Assembly: GCF_050436995.1 (NCBI RefSeq)
Contig: NC_134745.1
Location: 10,540,001 to 10,604,000 of the forward strand
From: Anticarsia gemmatalis
Taxonomy: Eukaryota > Arthropoda > Insecta > Lepidoptera > Erebidae
Reading direction: 5' to 3'
DNA length: 64,000 nt
Shown here: positions 46,205 through 59,700 of the stretch, piece by piece
Layout: each line of letters starts with the position of its first letter
Numbering within the stretch: the stretch's first letter is position 1
Notes under the pieces: generated by a model
What the model was told of the DNA's origin: nothing
The model's database searches: none
What the model saw: the letters and a program-made list of their open reading frames with translations, nothing else
Made by a program: the position numbers and the translations under genes

Positions 46205-49200
46205 CTTGGAATAGTTTGCGGCTAACTTATGGTCAAGTTTTGCAAACAATGCCGTTCCTAGTGTAGAATGACTCAATTAGCAGAACGCACGAGATAAGGC
46301 CGCCTACACAATGGACTGTAAAATGTCGTAAATAGAGCCACTCACTTCGAAATATGATCCTAAAATGAAAAAGATGCCACAAAAAGGTTTTGTCCAAACT
46401 ATCTCACGATAAACCAAACAGTGACATTACAAAATCAAGAGTAAACAGTGTATAATCAATCATTAATGGGTAATTGTGGCGCAGGCGCGGGTCACCTCTC
46501 AGAAAAACTGAAACTTAATGAAAGCCCAGGATGTCGTCCGTTCTCAGACGGATTTTTTATATTTTTTTGGACTTTAGTCAAGGTGGTATTCGGCGGCTGA
46601 ACAAACTTTGGTTCGAGCGCAACATCGATAATTCACTCTTCAATCTACGTTACGACTCTCTGAATGTTTCCACTATCATCCGGTTTTACTAATAATACTT
46701 TAAAAGTTTTAGAAATGATTACCTGACGCTGAATTAACGCTAATCGCTGAATTAACTTCGTTTTATGTATTTGAAAGGTATTAATTGTATCTTTATTTCG
46801 CTCTCGTCGTCGTTCAACGCTTAGCATTCTCATCTTTTGGCACGAACTCGTTGTGGTACAATTACGCCCTGTCATAATATGCAACAATAAAAGTTTATTT
46901 TGAGTGGCTAGCAGAAGACATTTTGATAAACGAGAACCTCTTAAACAAACGTTTTGTTCCAATAGATATTCAGAAGAAAAGTCTGAAGACAAAGATGTGC
47001 AGTACAGACGTAAGTTATCAATGGACACTGGCACTCCTTCCTGATGGAGCTCACGGCGATAGGCGTGCATCCGCCGGTCGCCCAGCAGCCACCGGTGTCC
47101 GAGCTCTACGCAATTATTTACATTAATCCGTCGCGGCACGGTGACGACGCGGACACGATGTCGCCTCGTGGGACTAAAGCTCGCCACAGATATCTACTCA
47201 GTCCTCAAACCCCGAAACTAATCTCTTTTTTCCTTTATACATGACAGATATTTCCCCTTATTTTTCAACCATCTCAAAGCTTCAAATTGTACTGGTATGG
47301 GACGAAATACTTTTCACAATTAAATCAATCAAATCTGTATCTCGTAATTGATCGTTTGTAGCTGTCACTACGCTCTGATTAATGGTAGCGCGAAATAAAG
47401 ATGTTGCGTAACCAATTAGGTACAATGTGTTCTACGAATACATGAATCATTCGACTAAAAGTTCAATATTTTATACAGAGCTTCAAGGAATACCCAAATC
47501 GTTAGGTAGCAAATTATTAAAACATACATATTTGAAACTGTTCAAATATTTGTTCAAAGAAAATCTTGAAGGATATTAATTTTGACGCACATTTTTTTTA
47601 ACGAAAAAAGGTTTGTTTTTTCTGTGAATGTTCGCGTAGTCCAGTGAGCAGTGATCATTAGGGTTGGTTGTGAGAAGTCCTGCTCTGTGCCAACAGGCTG
47701 AAACAGTGTTAGCACAAAGGCGTCGGCGACAGCGGTGTTTGCGCATGCGTTTAGCGGGCCCTTGTTACCTCGAGTGCCACCGGATAAACAATAACACGTT
47801 GTCAAAGAATCGCTTCGAGGTTTCGCATTGTTGCGTGATGTTGTACCCATAGATAGCGAACACAATAGAACCTACTTGTCCCCACGACTTTGCTCAAAGA
47901 AATCTACTTATGCTAAGTACTTCTGTATAGATTTCTTGAGAAAGATTACGACTATTTAGTCTAACAAATCAAGTGTTATGGGGTTTAAATGTAATTACGA
48001 CTTTTCTGTATACTTAAGCAATGAAGTGGGATTAAATGCGTAATACTTGTTCAAGCAAAAATCATTTAAAGCCTTTAATATGATAAGTAAGCAGAATACA
48101 TTCGAATAATTACTTGATTGCTGCGCGGATATATTTTAAATTATTTGATTCCCACGACATTCGTCATCACATTTAATAGCTATTAAGATGATATTTAAAT
48201 AAAAGATATACACGGCTCATTGAACAAATAACAGTGTTAAATAAACCGTGACAGTGTACATAGAGAACGCAACTATGTTAAGGGTGGAAGAGCATGTTGA
48301 TTTTATCCCCGAGCTGGTTGTTAAGGGCGGCCGTGTGTATTGTGTGGCGAGTAGTGACGACGCCGAGTGCTTGTGTACTCAGGACCAGCACAGTAGCAGT
48401 TTGCGCTACCTGTGCTACGCTCTACCTGCGCGCACTGTGCACAGACACGCAACTAAACACAATCCTTATCATTCTATAATATACTACAAAATCCTTAAGT
48501 AAATACTCTAAGAAGGATTTTAAAATCAAACAAACCGAATGCGATAAAAAACATCGTTTTGAAGATCACGGAAACGAGTGGTGTACTTCACTCTCAGTCT
48601 ATTTTAAATGAATCCTTCCAAAGTTTTACGTTTACTTGACCGCAAGTTTATGTCTGAGAAGAACCAAAACATAAATCTTACCCTTGGACGTGTTTAAAGC
48701 GAAAAAAGTAACACATGTCCAACCATGTTTTAGAGAGACTAATTTCCTTTGGAGATTTAATATTTTTTTCGTCGTTTTTGTGAGAAAACAAGAGCGAGAT
48801 ACCACCCACGACGATTTGACGAAGGCCCCGCATTAAACAAAGTAATATAGTGAAATAAAAGCATAAATGTTAACAGTGGTGTTCTGTGCGAGTCTGAGTA
48901 AGACTGATATTATGTGCACCACCACGTAAAAGCTCAGTACTGACGCGCGCACCAAACACTACACCATCACTCATAATAATAGGTGACATATTATATTAAA
49001 GATGTTTTATATATTCATGATATTCTCTAGAACGTTTTAATTTACATGTTCTTTGAATGTAATCGCTTATAGTAAGGGGTGATTAAAGTAACATGTTTGT
49101 CAAATCGTCGTCAATCAAATCTATTTAATTAGAGGTGATACTAAGTTTACCACAGAATCTGTAAAATAAAGCAGCATTTAAGTTAATCAGAATTCACAGT

Positions 49201-50102
49201 ATGATTCAATTACACTTAAAGTTGTGCGTTGCATATTTTTGCCGCGACTGTACGAACTTGTCACACGCCTTCTCGCTCGCGATAAGGGAAGTGATTCGCA
49301 TCTTATGTGTCTGCCCTTCCCATAACTTGAACACTTTTTTACAACTAACCAATTCTGTTTGTATAACGCTATATTAATAACTTAACTAACTACCATAATT
49401 AATTGCATTTCCGCAACATAAATTCGACCAAAAGACCAATGAATATTCCGAGACCGGTTCTTCTCGAACAATTTATCATGAAAATCGAAACAAATTAATA
49501 AAATATTTTATTGGTATTTTTTAACATTCGATTATATTCTCAATCAAAAATTCCTGCGGTTTGACCGAATAACATGCGGCCGCGACCACCGATCCCCTTT
49601 GACCAGACATCGTGATATATGAGGGTCGTTCGTTCGACAACAACGCGAAATATAAAACAGTTTTTGACAACCAGATTCAAATTTACAATACACCGTCGTG
49701 GCCTATACTTAAATTACCTACCGCAAAACACAGGTTAAGCCACATACCTCTTTTTATTATTCGGGTAAATTAAGTTCTTACGATCTTATAATAATGAAAC
49801 GTCTTAAGATTTATACAGGTCTTATTTACGACGACACGTTATATTTATTGGTCCCAGAAGTGGATATTATGATGTGATTATCAGGTTTTATAATCGTTCG
49901 AACGTCACAATGAGAATGCAAAAATAAACGCATTCTCATTTTGGTCGCATTATGAACCGAAAATACGAATGTATACGGGCGATAATAAAACAAGCGAGCT
50001 GACATTCATCTCGGATTTCGTTATTCTTGTATCTGTTGGTATCGTTTAGTATAAACAGATAGATAGACAGACGCTATGTTTAGGAGTGGTTGTGAATCGT
50101 CT

Positions 50103-50111
50103 TGGGTGGTC
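50103..50111 (+). promoter_or_regulatory. exact Gli/Ci consensus site, 23 kb upstream of the ptc ATG
   Basis: TGGGTGGTC at the edge of a GC-rich patch (50100-50150). It is the most distal exact site and is still 5.4 kb short of the UBE3C 3' end. Confidence 0.45.
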
Positions 50112-51435
50112 CGCGGGCGGGCCGCGAGCGCTGCCAGCCGCCCTGAATAAGGCCGAGATTTGTACGATATCGCGCGCTCCAATGAAATTGAAATAGATAG
50201 CGAGTTGGGATTTATCTCGCGTCACATCGAATCTAGTGCACCGGTGCGCCTAGATATGTCACCTCGGAACATTTACCGCGCCGTATCTCCGACGCCATTA
50301 CCAACCGGTGCGAACAACCAACGAGCCGTGACCAAATCGTATAAGATTACAATTTAGATTTAATTTTATGTCTACGGGCTACTTTATTACAGTCATTAAA
50401 ATAAATTTCATGTTTGTCAGTCTTTGTGGTGGATAATTTCTCAATAAACGGTATTTACACCTACTTCGAACAGTTTGAACAGCGCTACAAAGTGAACGCG
50501 AACTCGAAATATTATCGATTTGATCGTAACTTGATTTTCATTTTATGTTCATTACACCCACACACGAGTACTTATTTATACCAAATTAGTAGATACTAAA
50601 CAAACGCCGCCACCATTCTGAATTTTAATTATTTTCCATAAACAGAAACGCCCAGGTGATAATAAAATGAACAGTTTGTTTTACGACATGTTATGCGTAG
50701 CTCGAGTTTAAATGCAAATATGTACAAATTAAATTTAATTAAGTGCATCAATACTATGAAGATAGATAAACGCGTGTCAATAAATACTGTATTATCTCCT
50801 AAGGGTCCATTACTGATATGTTATAAGGCATACTTAACAAATACTTGAGAAGCTTAGTCGAGTAGGGATAAGGATAGAACTGGAACCATTAATAAGTTAA
50901 TTACATAGGACTTTTACGATCTAGATAAAGTTCTATAGACAAACTACATGGTGATTTTTTATTTGTATACTATCCTATTTGATTTAACTTCTAGTATTTG
51001 AGTACATTTATGATAACGATAAGCAATAGCAATATTTCCCTCTGTTCACCTTAAATGGTTGCAAATTGGTATAATGTTTTTAAAAGATAAGCTCTTTCTC
51101 TTTCAATTTCGCCATTTAATACATAAATAAATTCAAAATTGTCCTGATTTAAAAGCTTTTCTTTAATAAGACTCTTACAGTAAGACCACAGGCTTTGCGA
51201 AAATCTGATTCATTTAGTGAAAGTACGTCCAGTTGTAAACTTTACAGCATAATTTAATGTTATAATACACCAGAACCAATTTAACCTTAAAAGTTGACTT
51301 CTGCGAGTTTTACTTTGTAATTGTAATAATCATAAGTTACGCTTCGTGACCGAACTGCAACAACGTTTTATGTTAAGTTGCTACTTAAGAGTTTGAGAGC
51401 TGCCATTCTTTTTGTTTTCACTCTACATAGTATTT

Positions 51436-51550
51436 TTTTTAATACCCCATTATTGTCCCACTACTGGGCAAAGATCTTCTCTTAAACGAGGGCGGGATAA
51501 GTCTTTGAGTCTACCACGCTGACCAAGTGCGGGTTGGGGTCTTCGCATGG
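51436..51550 (-). repeat. lepidopteran dispersed repeat, reverse orientation
   Basis: CATTATTGTCCCACTACTGG and CTACCACGCTGACC are the reverse complement of the copy at 8845-8935. Confidence 0.6.
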
Positions 51551-54500
51551 CCCCAATAAATGTATTAAACATATATATGTACATAGTTATTAGTTAAATA
51601 AGTATATTACATACTATTTTACTTACCAGCATCTCCCAGAATATTAGCTTAGATAAGTACATGAAAATATGTTTTTATATACAGTTTCTGCAAACAACGA
51701 CTCTATCTTTATAGGTAAGTCAACATCTGTAGTAAACAAGATGTTTTTCGACCTTTCAGCAAATAGAAATGACTTTCAATGTCCTTTACTTCATGCATAA
51801 TATTAACACAGTAAAACAAATATTTGAGAAAAATATCTTAAATGAGGTTATAAGCTAATGGCAATTATAATTATCGCATTGTTTCTATTCGTTATTACGT
51901 AAGTGCTGCTTGTTTAAAGATGAAAATACAGATGTATGGACTTCTTATTGTATTGTAAAAAAAACTTCTCAAGTTTTCGTGAGATAAATTTTAACGCCCT
52001 CAAGATCGTGCAAACACGCAGTAGACAGTGTTGTGAGTCATTATTGAATTACGACAGTAAAACAAATATTATGTCAAATTAACTCTGGCACGCCATTATC
52101 ATTGTATATATGACTGAAGATTAGCAAGGATTCTGTTTAACAATTTAACAATACTCATCAAACTACAGGCCATAAATGTTTCCGAGAACTCTCCGAACAA
52201 TCATTAGGGTTGCTCTTTCTAAGCCTTCCTTATATTATGAACAACGCGGTTCCGCATACGTACATAATTATAGGTCGCACAATGTTTATGAGTTTAACTG
52301 AACTAACTGTGAGATGCTTAATAATGTTTTGCACACAATAGATACAGAATGGACCGCTAATTAGCGACTAAAGATACAAAGTAATAAGTTAAAAGAAATA
52401 CATTGCGTCTTGACTAACCCACGCAGCACCTCCCAAGAATCGATCTTAAAATGAGACTCAACAGTAATTTACAAACTACCCTAGCGTTTTGTAGATATTT
52501 CTTGCTTCTGCAATTTGTTGGAAAAATGAGAGAAGAGAGGATATGTGAGTTGAGGTAGAGCCGCTGTATGCTGCAGTGTCGAGTAGAACAAACGTAGCTG
52601 ACCTTCCGAGAAGTGTATCAATACAATGTTCTAAATGTTCGCGACCACCCGCGACGCTCATTGTTGTTGCCTGCCTTTGTACACGACACTTGATGCTGTT
52701 ATTTCACTGAACGTCACACTCACAATACTATTAAGCCGTCTCATCTTTTTATTTGTTAAAATTTGCTTGTGACATTCCGTGTTGAAACTCAATGCATTTT
52801 ACTTGAATTAACATGCAAAGCCTTCTTATTTATAATGATCATCTTTGCTCTTGCGTAATTAGTTAAGCTCATTATCTTCTTAATATTTTGTCAAGGGTTT
52901 CGTCTCTTATACTCGATCATTTGTTAACACGTTTTGCGTAAGTAGTTCCTAGAAATTGACAGATTAAAAAAGTATTTTCTGGTTTCTCTTACATTTTTTC
53001 TTCTTGAGCCTGAAAGAAAGAGCGACTGTGTAGTTAAATAAAGAATAAAGTATTCAAGTGGTTTCGGTGTATTATTTATGAACCAGTTACGTGATGTGCC
53101 AACACTGGCGCTTGGCCGTCACGCCCGTAAAAGATACAATGCTTGACTTTTACTAATAGTGGTAGGTAATTTGCAATTCAAAAATTTTGTGAATTCTTAT
53201 TCAGTTCCCGAATAACACTGTAACTTTCCATGGTTGCAGTTTGGTGAACAATGTTGCAAATGAAATGAGCGTCCGTCGAATTCGTGCGACAATCGGCGCG
53301 GTCGCGTGCGCGAGCGTGACACGCCTGCAAATGACGACGTCCAACGTTTATGACGACAATCCATCTTTGAAAGTCGTTGAGGTTAATCCCCAACTGAGTG
53401 CATCGCACACTAACAATGTAATGACGCGCTAAAATCACAATGCACGCTCCCAGAACACAATGTAATAAGGAACCAGTAGATATTCGTAATAACCGTTGTA
53501 AAGAAGTCGTGAAGCAGCAGGAACACAGGTGCCTGTATTGAAAAATGGTAATATGCGTCAAACTTATTAATGTAACGTTAAATTACTTTACAAACATTTA
53601 ATCTCTACCATCAGAATTTGCATGATGACAACACTTACCGAGCTGTAGTTATTTATTCACGGTGATTATTGTGGCATTAACAGCGCATAATGAAGATATG
53701 ATATGAGCACATAATTGCATGGCTTGATTACATAAGCGATTGCGCAAGATATTCAGACTATTGAGCATTGGGTAATATATGGAGCGGCAATTTAATTCGC
53801 ATTAGGTACAAGCGGCTGACGGACAGTCGTTTAATCTTTTCATTGGCAGAGAATCGGGCGAGCCGACGAGCTCGGTGGGCCGAGGTGACTCACGCCAGCG
53901 ACTGTCAGCTCAATCCTTCATCTTCAGAACTTTACGACAAAGACTAATGTAGACGTACAGACATTAATGTTGTAACTACATTATCTTGAACGGTATTCAA
54001 CTTATCTTTAACGCAATTGAAATGCATTTAATATAATGTATTCGTACCCACATACACATTGAATGCGTCTGTAGGTAAGTACTCATATTACCTACCCAAC
54101 CATTTGGAGTGGTGACCACATAGCTAACTAACAAGCAAGCATGTCGATACTTAGATATTTTATATAAATTGATACTTAGATTAATAGTTGTTACAAATTC
54201 AAAGACCACATTTCATCAAATGTAGGTCGCGAATAAAGGTTCTTAGAACGTACCTATAAGGGAGAGAGATACTGCTCATATAAGGCGAATAGCATGTCTA
54301 AATACAGTTAAGAGATAAAAGCAGCAGTAGTTTATAGTTTTTGTGTGCGTAAGCTACCGCACAGGCACGCTCTCGCGAACCTCATTCATCAGAGCTGATT
54401 GATTGCAACTGTCAAAACGGTAATGGCGGCGAGTGGCGGCCATATTGGTCCCGATGAATGCACCTAAGCCAATATTAATGCGCGTTATTGATGAGCCGCA

Positions 54501-55546
54501 GCCCAAGTTCACGGTTACTTATTAGATGTGTAATTTATTAAACATTGTGTACTACGAGTTAGGGCAGGGTAAATGAGCCCACTATAAAATCTCGTTAGCT
54601 CGTACACTCGCACACAGCTTGTGTAACAACACTTTTATACAAGTGCATTTATCTGAGGATTTTTTATACAACTCCGTTACAATATTACCTAAATGTTGAC
54701 CTTGTGTAACATTGGTCTTCTACAGAAAAAAAAGTGCTTTTTTCGCTCGTGATTTATAAATTAGGGAAACAAAGAAAATTTTACTTAACACTTTGCATGC
54801 AGATATTAAGTACTGTAAACCTAAACAAATACTTATTATAATATATTCAGTACCTGCTTAACTTAAAAACTCAAATACGTGACTACAAAATCAATTGCAT
54901 TCTGCATTCAACTGTACAAAAGGAGCTTCGTATGCAACGTAGGTGCGTAAATTTAAAACTGATTGCGGCAATCAATCTTTAATTGAATTCATATCGCCTG
55001 TTCGATCTGCGTGAACAAAATCCTATTCAGGATTACGTACGCACATTCGTTGCTATGAATACATGACGAATTGATATATCTTCGATATTTTAGGGCATCA
55101 ATCTTTTAACTTTCAAAAAGGTGGCATTCAATGTTCCGGTGATATAAATTACGACAATCAATAAAGTGGCGTGCGTCAATCATTGTATTGTGGCGGCTAT
55201 AGGTAGCTTTGGGTTGTAAAATTGATATTGCGGGTACATTGTATTGTGTGTGGTGTGACGTGGTCGCGGCCGGTGGTCGGTGGTCGTCGTATCGCGCGTC
55301 ATATCGCGACTGCACTGACAACTTGTCTAGTTATCAAGATTATCTTTACGCTAGCGCACGCCGCGACACAGTCGCCAGTCGCCGGTGTGTACGCGATGCG
55401 TGTTCCTAATAATATACTTTTACTCGACTTAAGCATAATAACTCTATGCTATTCTAATAAGATGGCTTTCATTTCTCAAGTACTCATCGTATTATTACTA
55501 AACATTATTAGGGTGATATAAAAATTCAAAGTAAGACTCAGATAAC

Positions 55547-56534
55547 TTTATTCAATAGGTACTAAAATATAAAGTCCCAAATTTGACACGAGCGGATTGT
55601 TTTGTACAAGAACTGGGCTCGATACGAACAATAGAAACAAAATACAGTTACGCCCATCTCTCATATTCGGTACAACACTTACAAAATCCAATAAAATAAA
55701 AATATTATTTCTCTTTTACACAATCCCACATACCTAGTCTACATCGGCTACAATGTATAAATTCGACACAATATTTTTTATTTATTTACATTTAAACAAC
55801 ATTGCACTAACATTTTATCGTGAACCTTAACACATTCTAGATTCCATAAATAAAACAATGTAATATAAATTTTGAAACGGTGTCCATTGATATCATAAAT
55901 AAATAATTTAATGTGAAAGTTGAGTACATTATTTAATTCACAAACTATGTTCCTTAAACACATTAACACTTGAGAAAGTAACTAACGGTAACATTTACTT
56001 ACAGATTTCAATACTTTGAACAATCAATTTAAATACAAAGTATTCATGGACATTGTATTATCACAACGAATGCGATTATTTCATGGTACTTGAACAACTA
56101 CTGTGAAAATAAACTAACAATATATCCATCCAAATATTCAGTAGATATCTACATAAATATATGTTTCCATGATTTTTATACCTGTAAATAAAAACATACT
56201 ATTTAAATACGATATTACAATATAACATTTTCAAAATTAAATGAAAGCATACTATAAAATAATAGCACTCAAGAAGGCTGCAATGAGGCCATTTAACATT
56301 ACTTCTATACCTACAAAATGATGAGGCGTGGTGACACTATTTTGTTTAGTTAAGTTGTAGCCATTATCACTTTTCCCAATTGATGAGATTTAATATAAGC
56401 CCATTACAGTTTATTACAATTAATGTGAGTCCATTTCATCACTACATGTGTTTTTGAAAACAAACAATTGAAGCCTTATGTAAGCTGTAGTACTTTCTAT
56501 CTTTCATGTTTAGTAATAAAATGTATATCTTACT
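55547..56534 (-). other. UBE3C-family gene 3' UTR
   Basis: AT-rich, non-coding sequence after the stop. A minus-strand AATAAA at 55547-55552 is a fitting polyadenylation signal, giving a 3' UTR of about 1 kb. Confidence 0.5.
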
Positions 56535-56702
56535 TTAGCTAAGTTCGAAGCCAGCGCCGGCCTGTATAGCGTAGAGTAGTTTCTCGGCGAGCAGCTCCTC
56601 CGTGTGGAACTCGGGCAGCTTGAGCAGGTTCATGCACGTGGACGACGACGGCAGGCGGTCCGACGCGCCCGCCGATTGAATGCAGAACGGTGGTTGCAAG
56701 TC
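56535..56702 (-). CDS. Ube3c: UBE3C-family last exon: catalytic C-lobe and stop
   Basis: Encodes DLQPPFCIQSAGASDRLPSS, then STCMNLLKLPEF with the catalytic cysteine (56634-56636), then LLYAIQAGAGFELS and TAA at 56535-56537. Fifty-five residues. Confidence 0.95.
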   Translation of the reverse strand, partial: DLQPPFCIQSAGASDRLPSSSTCMNLLKLPEFHTEELLAEKLLYAIQAGAGFELS

Positions 56703-59700
56703 CTGAGTATACAAACATTACGAAGTTAAAAGATCTGTTGATTGCTTTTTAAAGACATGTGTTACTCTAAAACCTTTATTTTACTGTTTATTAAGGCTTT
56801 CAACAAATAGCAGATACATAAATATACAATTAACCAATTAATTACTATTGCGGAATAGCACAAATATGTTCCGTATAGAAATCGAACCTACTACACGGGC
56901 GAGTAGTGGTATACGTCAACTACTACTTCACGTTTTGTCTTTGACTTTCAGCTACGACTCTGTTCATCTTATTTAAAAGGAAACGGTGCAACGAAATGGT
57001 CTACATATGAAACTAAATCGATACCAATGTATTGTTTTTCGATTCGAATCTAGATACGTATAAATAATATTATTCATACAAAAGTTACCTTGAAGCCAAG
57101 TAGCGGTGGTCTTGAACAGCTGGTGACGAACTTGAGTAGTTGTCGTCGCTGGTCGTCCGTGAAGTTCTCCAACACCTTCCAGAAACATTGTACCGTCGGG
57201 TGTGTTGTTGAGAAACCACCTAAACCATACACATAACATTTATTTACTTTGTCGGCTAATTCTTATTATATTTTTAAAAAAACCTCCCACATTAGCGTGG
57301 AAAAATAAGTATACCAAACTACGTACTTCACGATCGGAATATCGAAATACTGCCGCTGGCAAAACGCACTAATTAGAAAAAAAAACTGAAAATATGATAT
57401 GACACGCTTGAATAGGTCAACTTCTGTCTATAAATACCTAAAAAATCGTAAATAGTCCAGGATCAAACAATTAATTAATATACTCTAACCCTCTTATTCA
57501 TAAATATATGAAGTTACGTTGTTTCTTTCACTCCTTAGCGAAATGAAAAAGAGAAAACATATTATAGTAGCTTTTTAACTAAAATTGGTTTATAGTATGT
57601 TTATGAATAAGATGGTTACTGGTTATGGCTTGCTTTGTTAAAAATTCTAGCTTTTTTGTCTTGAACGAATTAGCGAATAAGATTGAAGAAGGATATCTGA
57701 CCTGCATACTGTGTGTGTCGCTTGAGGTCGTCCAGGTCTATAGGCACTTCGGCGCCGGAGATGAGCAGCTGCAGCTCGCGGCACGAGAACATGCGCAGCC
57801 ACTCCGCAGACACCACCGACGTCAACCCGCTCTTGAACGCGTTGCACTGAGATCTGATCTGTCTGGAAATATACACACATTTTAGTGATAAAAATGTAGA
57901 CTCTAATAGCAGAAGACGTAACCAGAGGTGTATAAAAAATACCTGTTTCGCAAATACAATGTTAGTGCCATGTAATAGGGGACGAGCGTATTGCTACATA
58001 CCGGGCACATTAACAAATTTCGAGCTGCTAATAACAATAATCTGGAGCAGGTGAGAAAATACCATTTGGGCCGACCCGTGATTCGATTGAGACTTTGTGA
58101 TCAGCTGTCGTATTACCGTCTAACAGTCAAATTAGTGCTTAAAAATATAATTTACTACTAACTAAATAAGGTTAACTTACTTATTTAACTTATAATCGGC
58201 GACTAGATGTATGTATTCTATCCTATTTTCTGCTGTCACAGGAATGTTCGCACCACCCGGTTTCAGCTCTTCTATCTATAACAAAAAACACCCATGTGGC
58301 TGCTAAATTGATTAACACTTAAGCAAATTGAGACTGTCCGTAACCAAGACTGAGATAATTCAGTCGGTATGGTTACCTTGAATCGCTTGTATGACCCGTT
58401 GCATTATAGTACTAGGTTTTAAATGGTAAAGTACGTACCCTCTGCTCGCCGAGCTCGTCGGTGAGCAGCGTGAAGTCGAGGCCGAGGTCGGGCACGTCGG
58501 GCCGCGCGTGGGCGCGCAGCAGCAGCAGGCCGCGGTGCAGCGCGGGGTCGAGCGAGGCCAGCGCGTGCACGTCGGCCGAGCCGCTGCCGCACAGCTTGCC
58601 CAGGAAGAACTCCGCCAGCGGCACCTCCACCAGCAGGTTCTCGTACAGCGCCTGCCACGGACAAACAATATATTATGCAATGTTAGCACAAACAATATAT
58701 CTATACTATACTAATATAATAAAGCTGAAGAGTTTGTTTGTTTGTTTGTTTGAACGCGCTAATCTCGGGAACTACTGGTCCGATTTGAAAAATTCTTTCA
58801 GTGTTAGATAGCCCATTTATCGAGGAAGGCTATATAACATCACGCTACGGTCATTAGGAGCGGAGTAGCAACGAAAAATGTTACAAAAACGGGGAAAATT
58901 TTGACCTATTCTCTTAGGTGACGCAAGCGAAGTTGCGCGGGTCAGCTAGTACTTATCTATACTAATATTATAAAGCTGAAGAGTTTGTTTGTTTGTTTGT
59001 TTGTTTGTTTGTTTGAACGCGCTAATCTCAGGAACTACTGGTCCGATTTGAAAAATTCTTTCAGTGTTAGATAGCCCAGTTATCGAGGAAGGTTATAGGC
59101 TATATAACATCACGCTACAGTTATTAGGAGCGGAGTAGCAACGAAAAATGTTACAAAAACGACGAACATTTTTTTCATTCTTTCTTATGTGACGCAAGCG
59201 AAGCTGCGCGGGTCAGCTATATAATAATATAATAATATAATATAATTACTAATTACTAATTACTAATATTATATAAAACTGAAGAGTTTGTTTGTTTGTT
59301 TGTTTGAACGCGCTAATCTCAGGAACTACAGGTCCGATTTGAAAAATTCTTTCAGCGTTAGATAGCCCATATATCGAGGAAGGCTATAGGCTATATAACA
59401 TCACGCTACGACCAATAGGAGCAGAGTACCAGTTAGAAATGTTACAAAAACGTAGAAATTTTGACCCATTCTCTCTTATGTGACGCAAGCGAAATTGCGC
59501 GGGTCAGCTAGTATATTATAAACCCCTTCATACACAACGTAATGTAAATCTCGTGTGCGAACCTACACGAGTTTGTGCTCGCGATGTCGATAAAAACTTC
59601 GTATGACAGAGATTCATCTTGCATTGTACGAACGGTCTAAGAATCATCAACGATATTTTTTGTTTATTTATCTAGTCATTTTTTTTGTCATGGCCACATT

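Larger units (their letters stand above)
27361..55546. other. 28-kb gene-poor interval between ptc and UBE3C
   Basis: No coding exon can be supported. AT-rich DNA is broken by short GC- and CpG-rich islands, for example near 27830, 31650, 32450, 33400, 36300, 36920, 37760, 40400, 41000-41300, 43700, 45600, 47100, 48400, 50110, 53300, 54430 and 55270. Five exact Gli/Ci sites, a perfect 25-bp hairpin, one Lep1 copy and two further dispersed repeats lie within it. It is 5' of ptc, so long-range ptc enhancers are the natural reading. Confidence 0.6.

Noticed and set aside
22288..55285. One-mismatch Gli sites (22288, 30025, 41008, 41036, 45597, 48800, 52643, 55277)
   Set aside because: About this many are expected by chance, so they add no weight to the exact-site argument except where paired with another motif.
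57040..57060. GATTCGAATC resembling a tRNA B box
   Set aside because: No A box, acceptor stem or cloverleaf could be formed around it. I found no tRNA or rRNA gene in the window.
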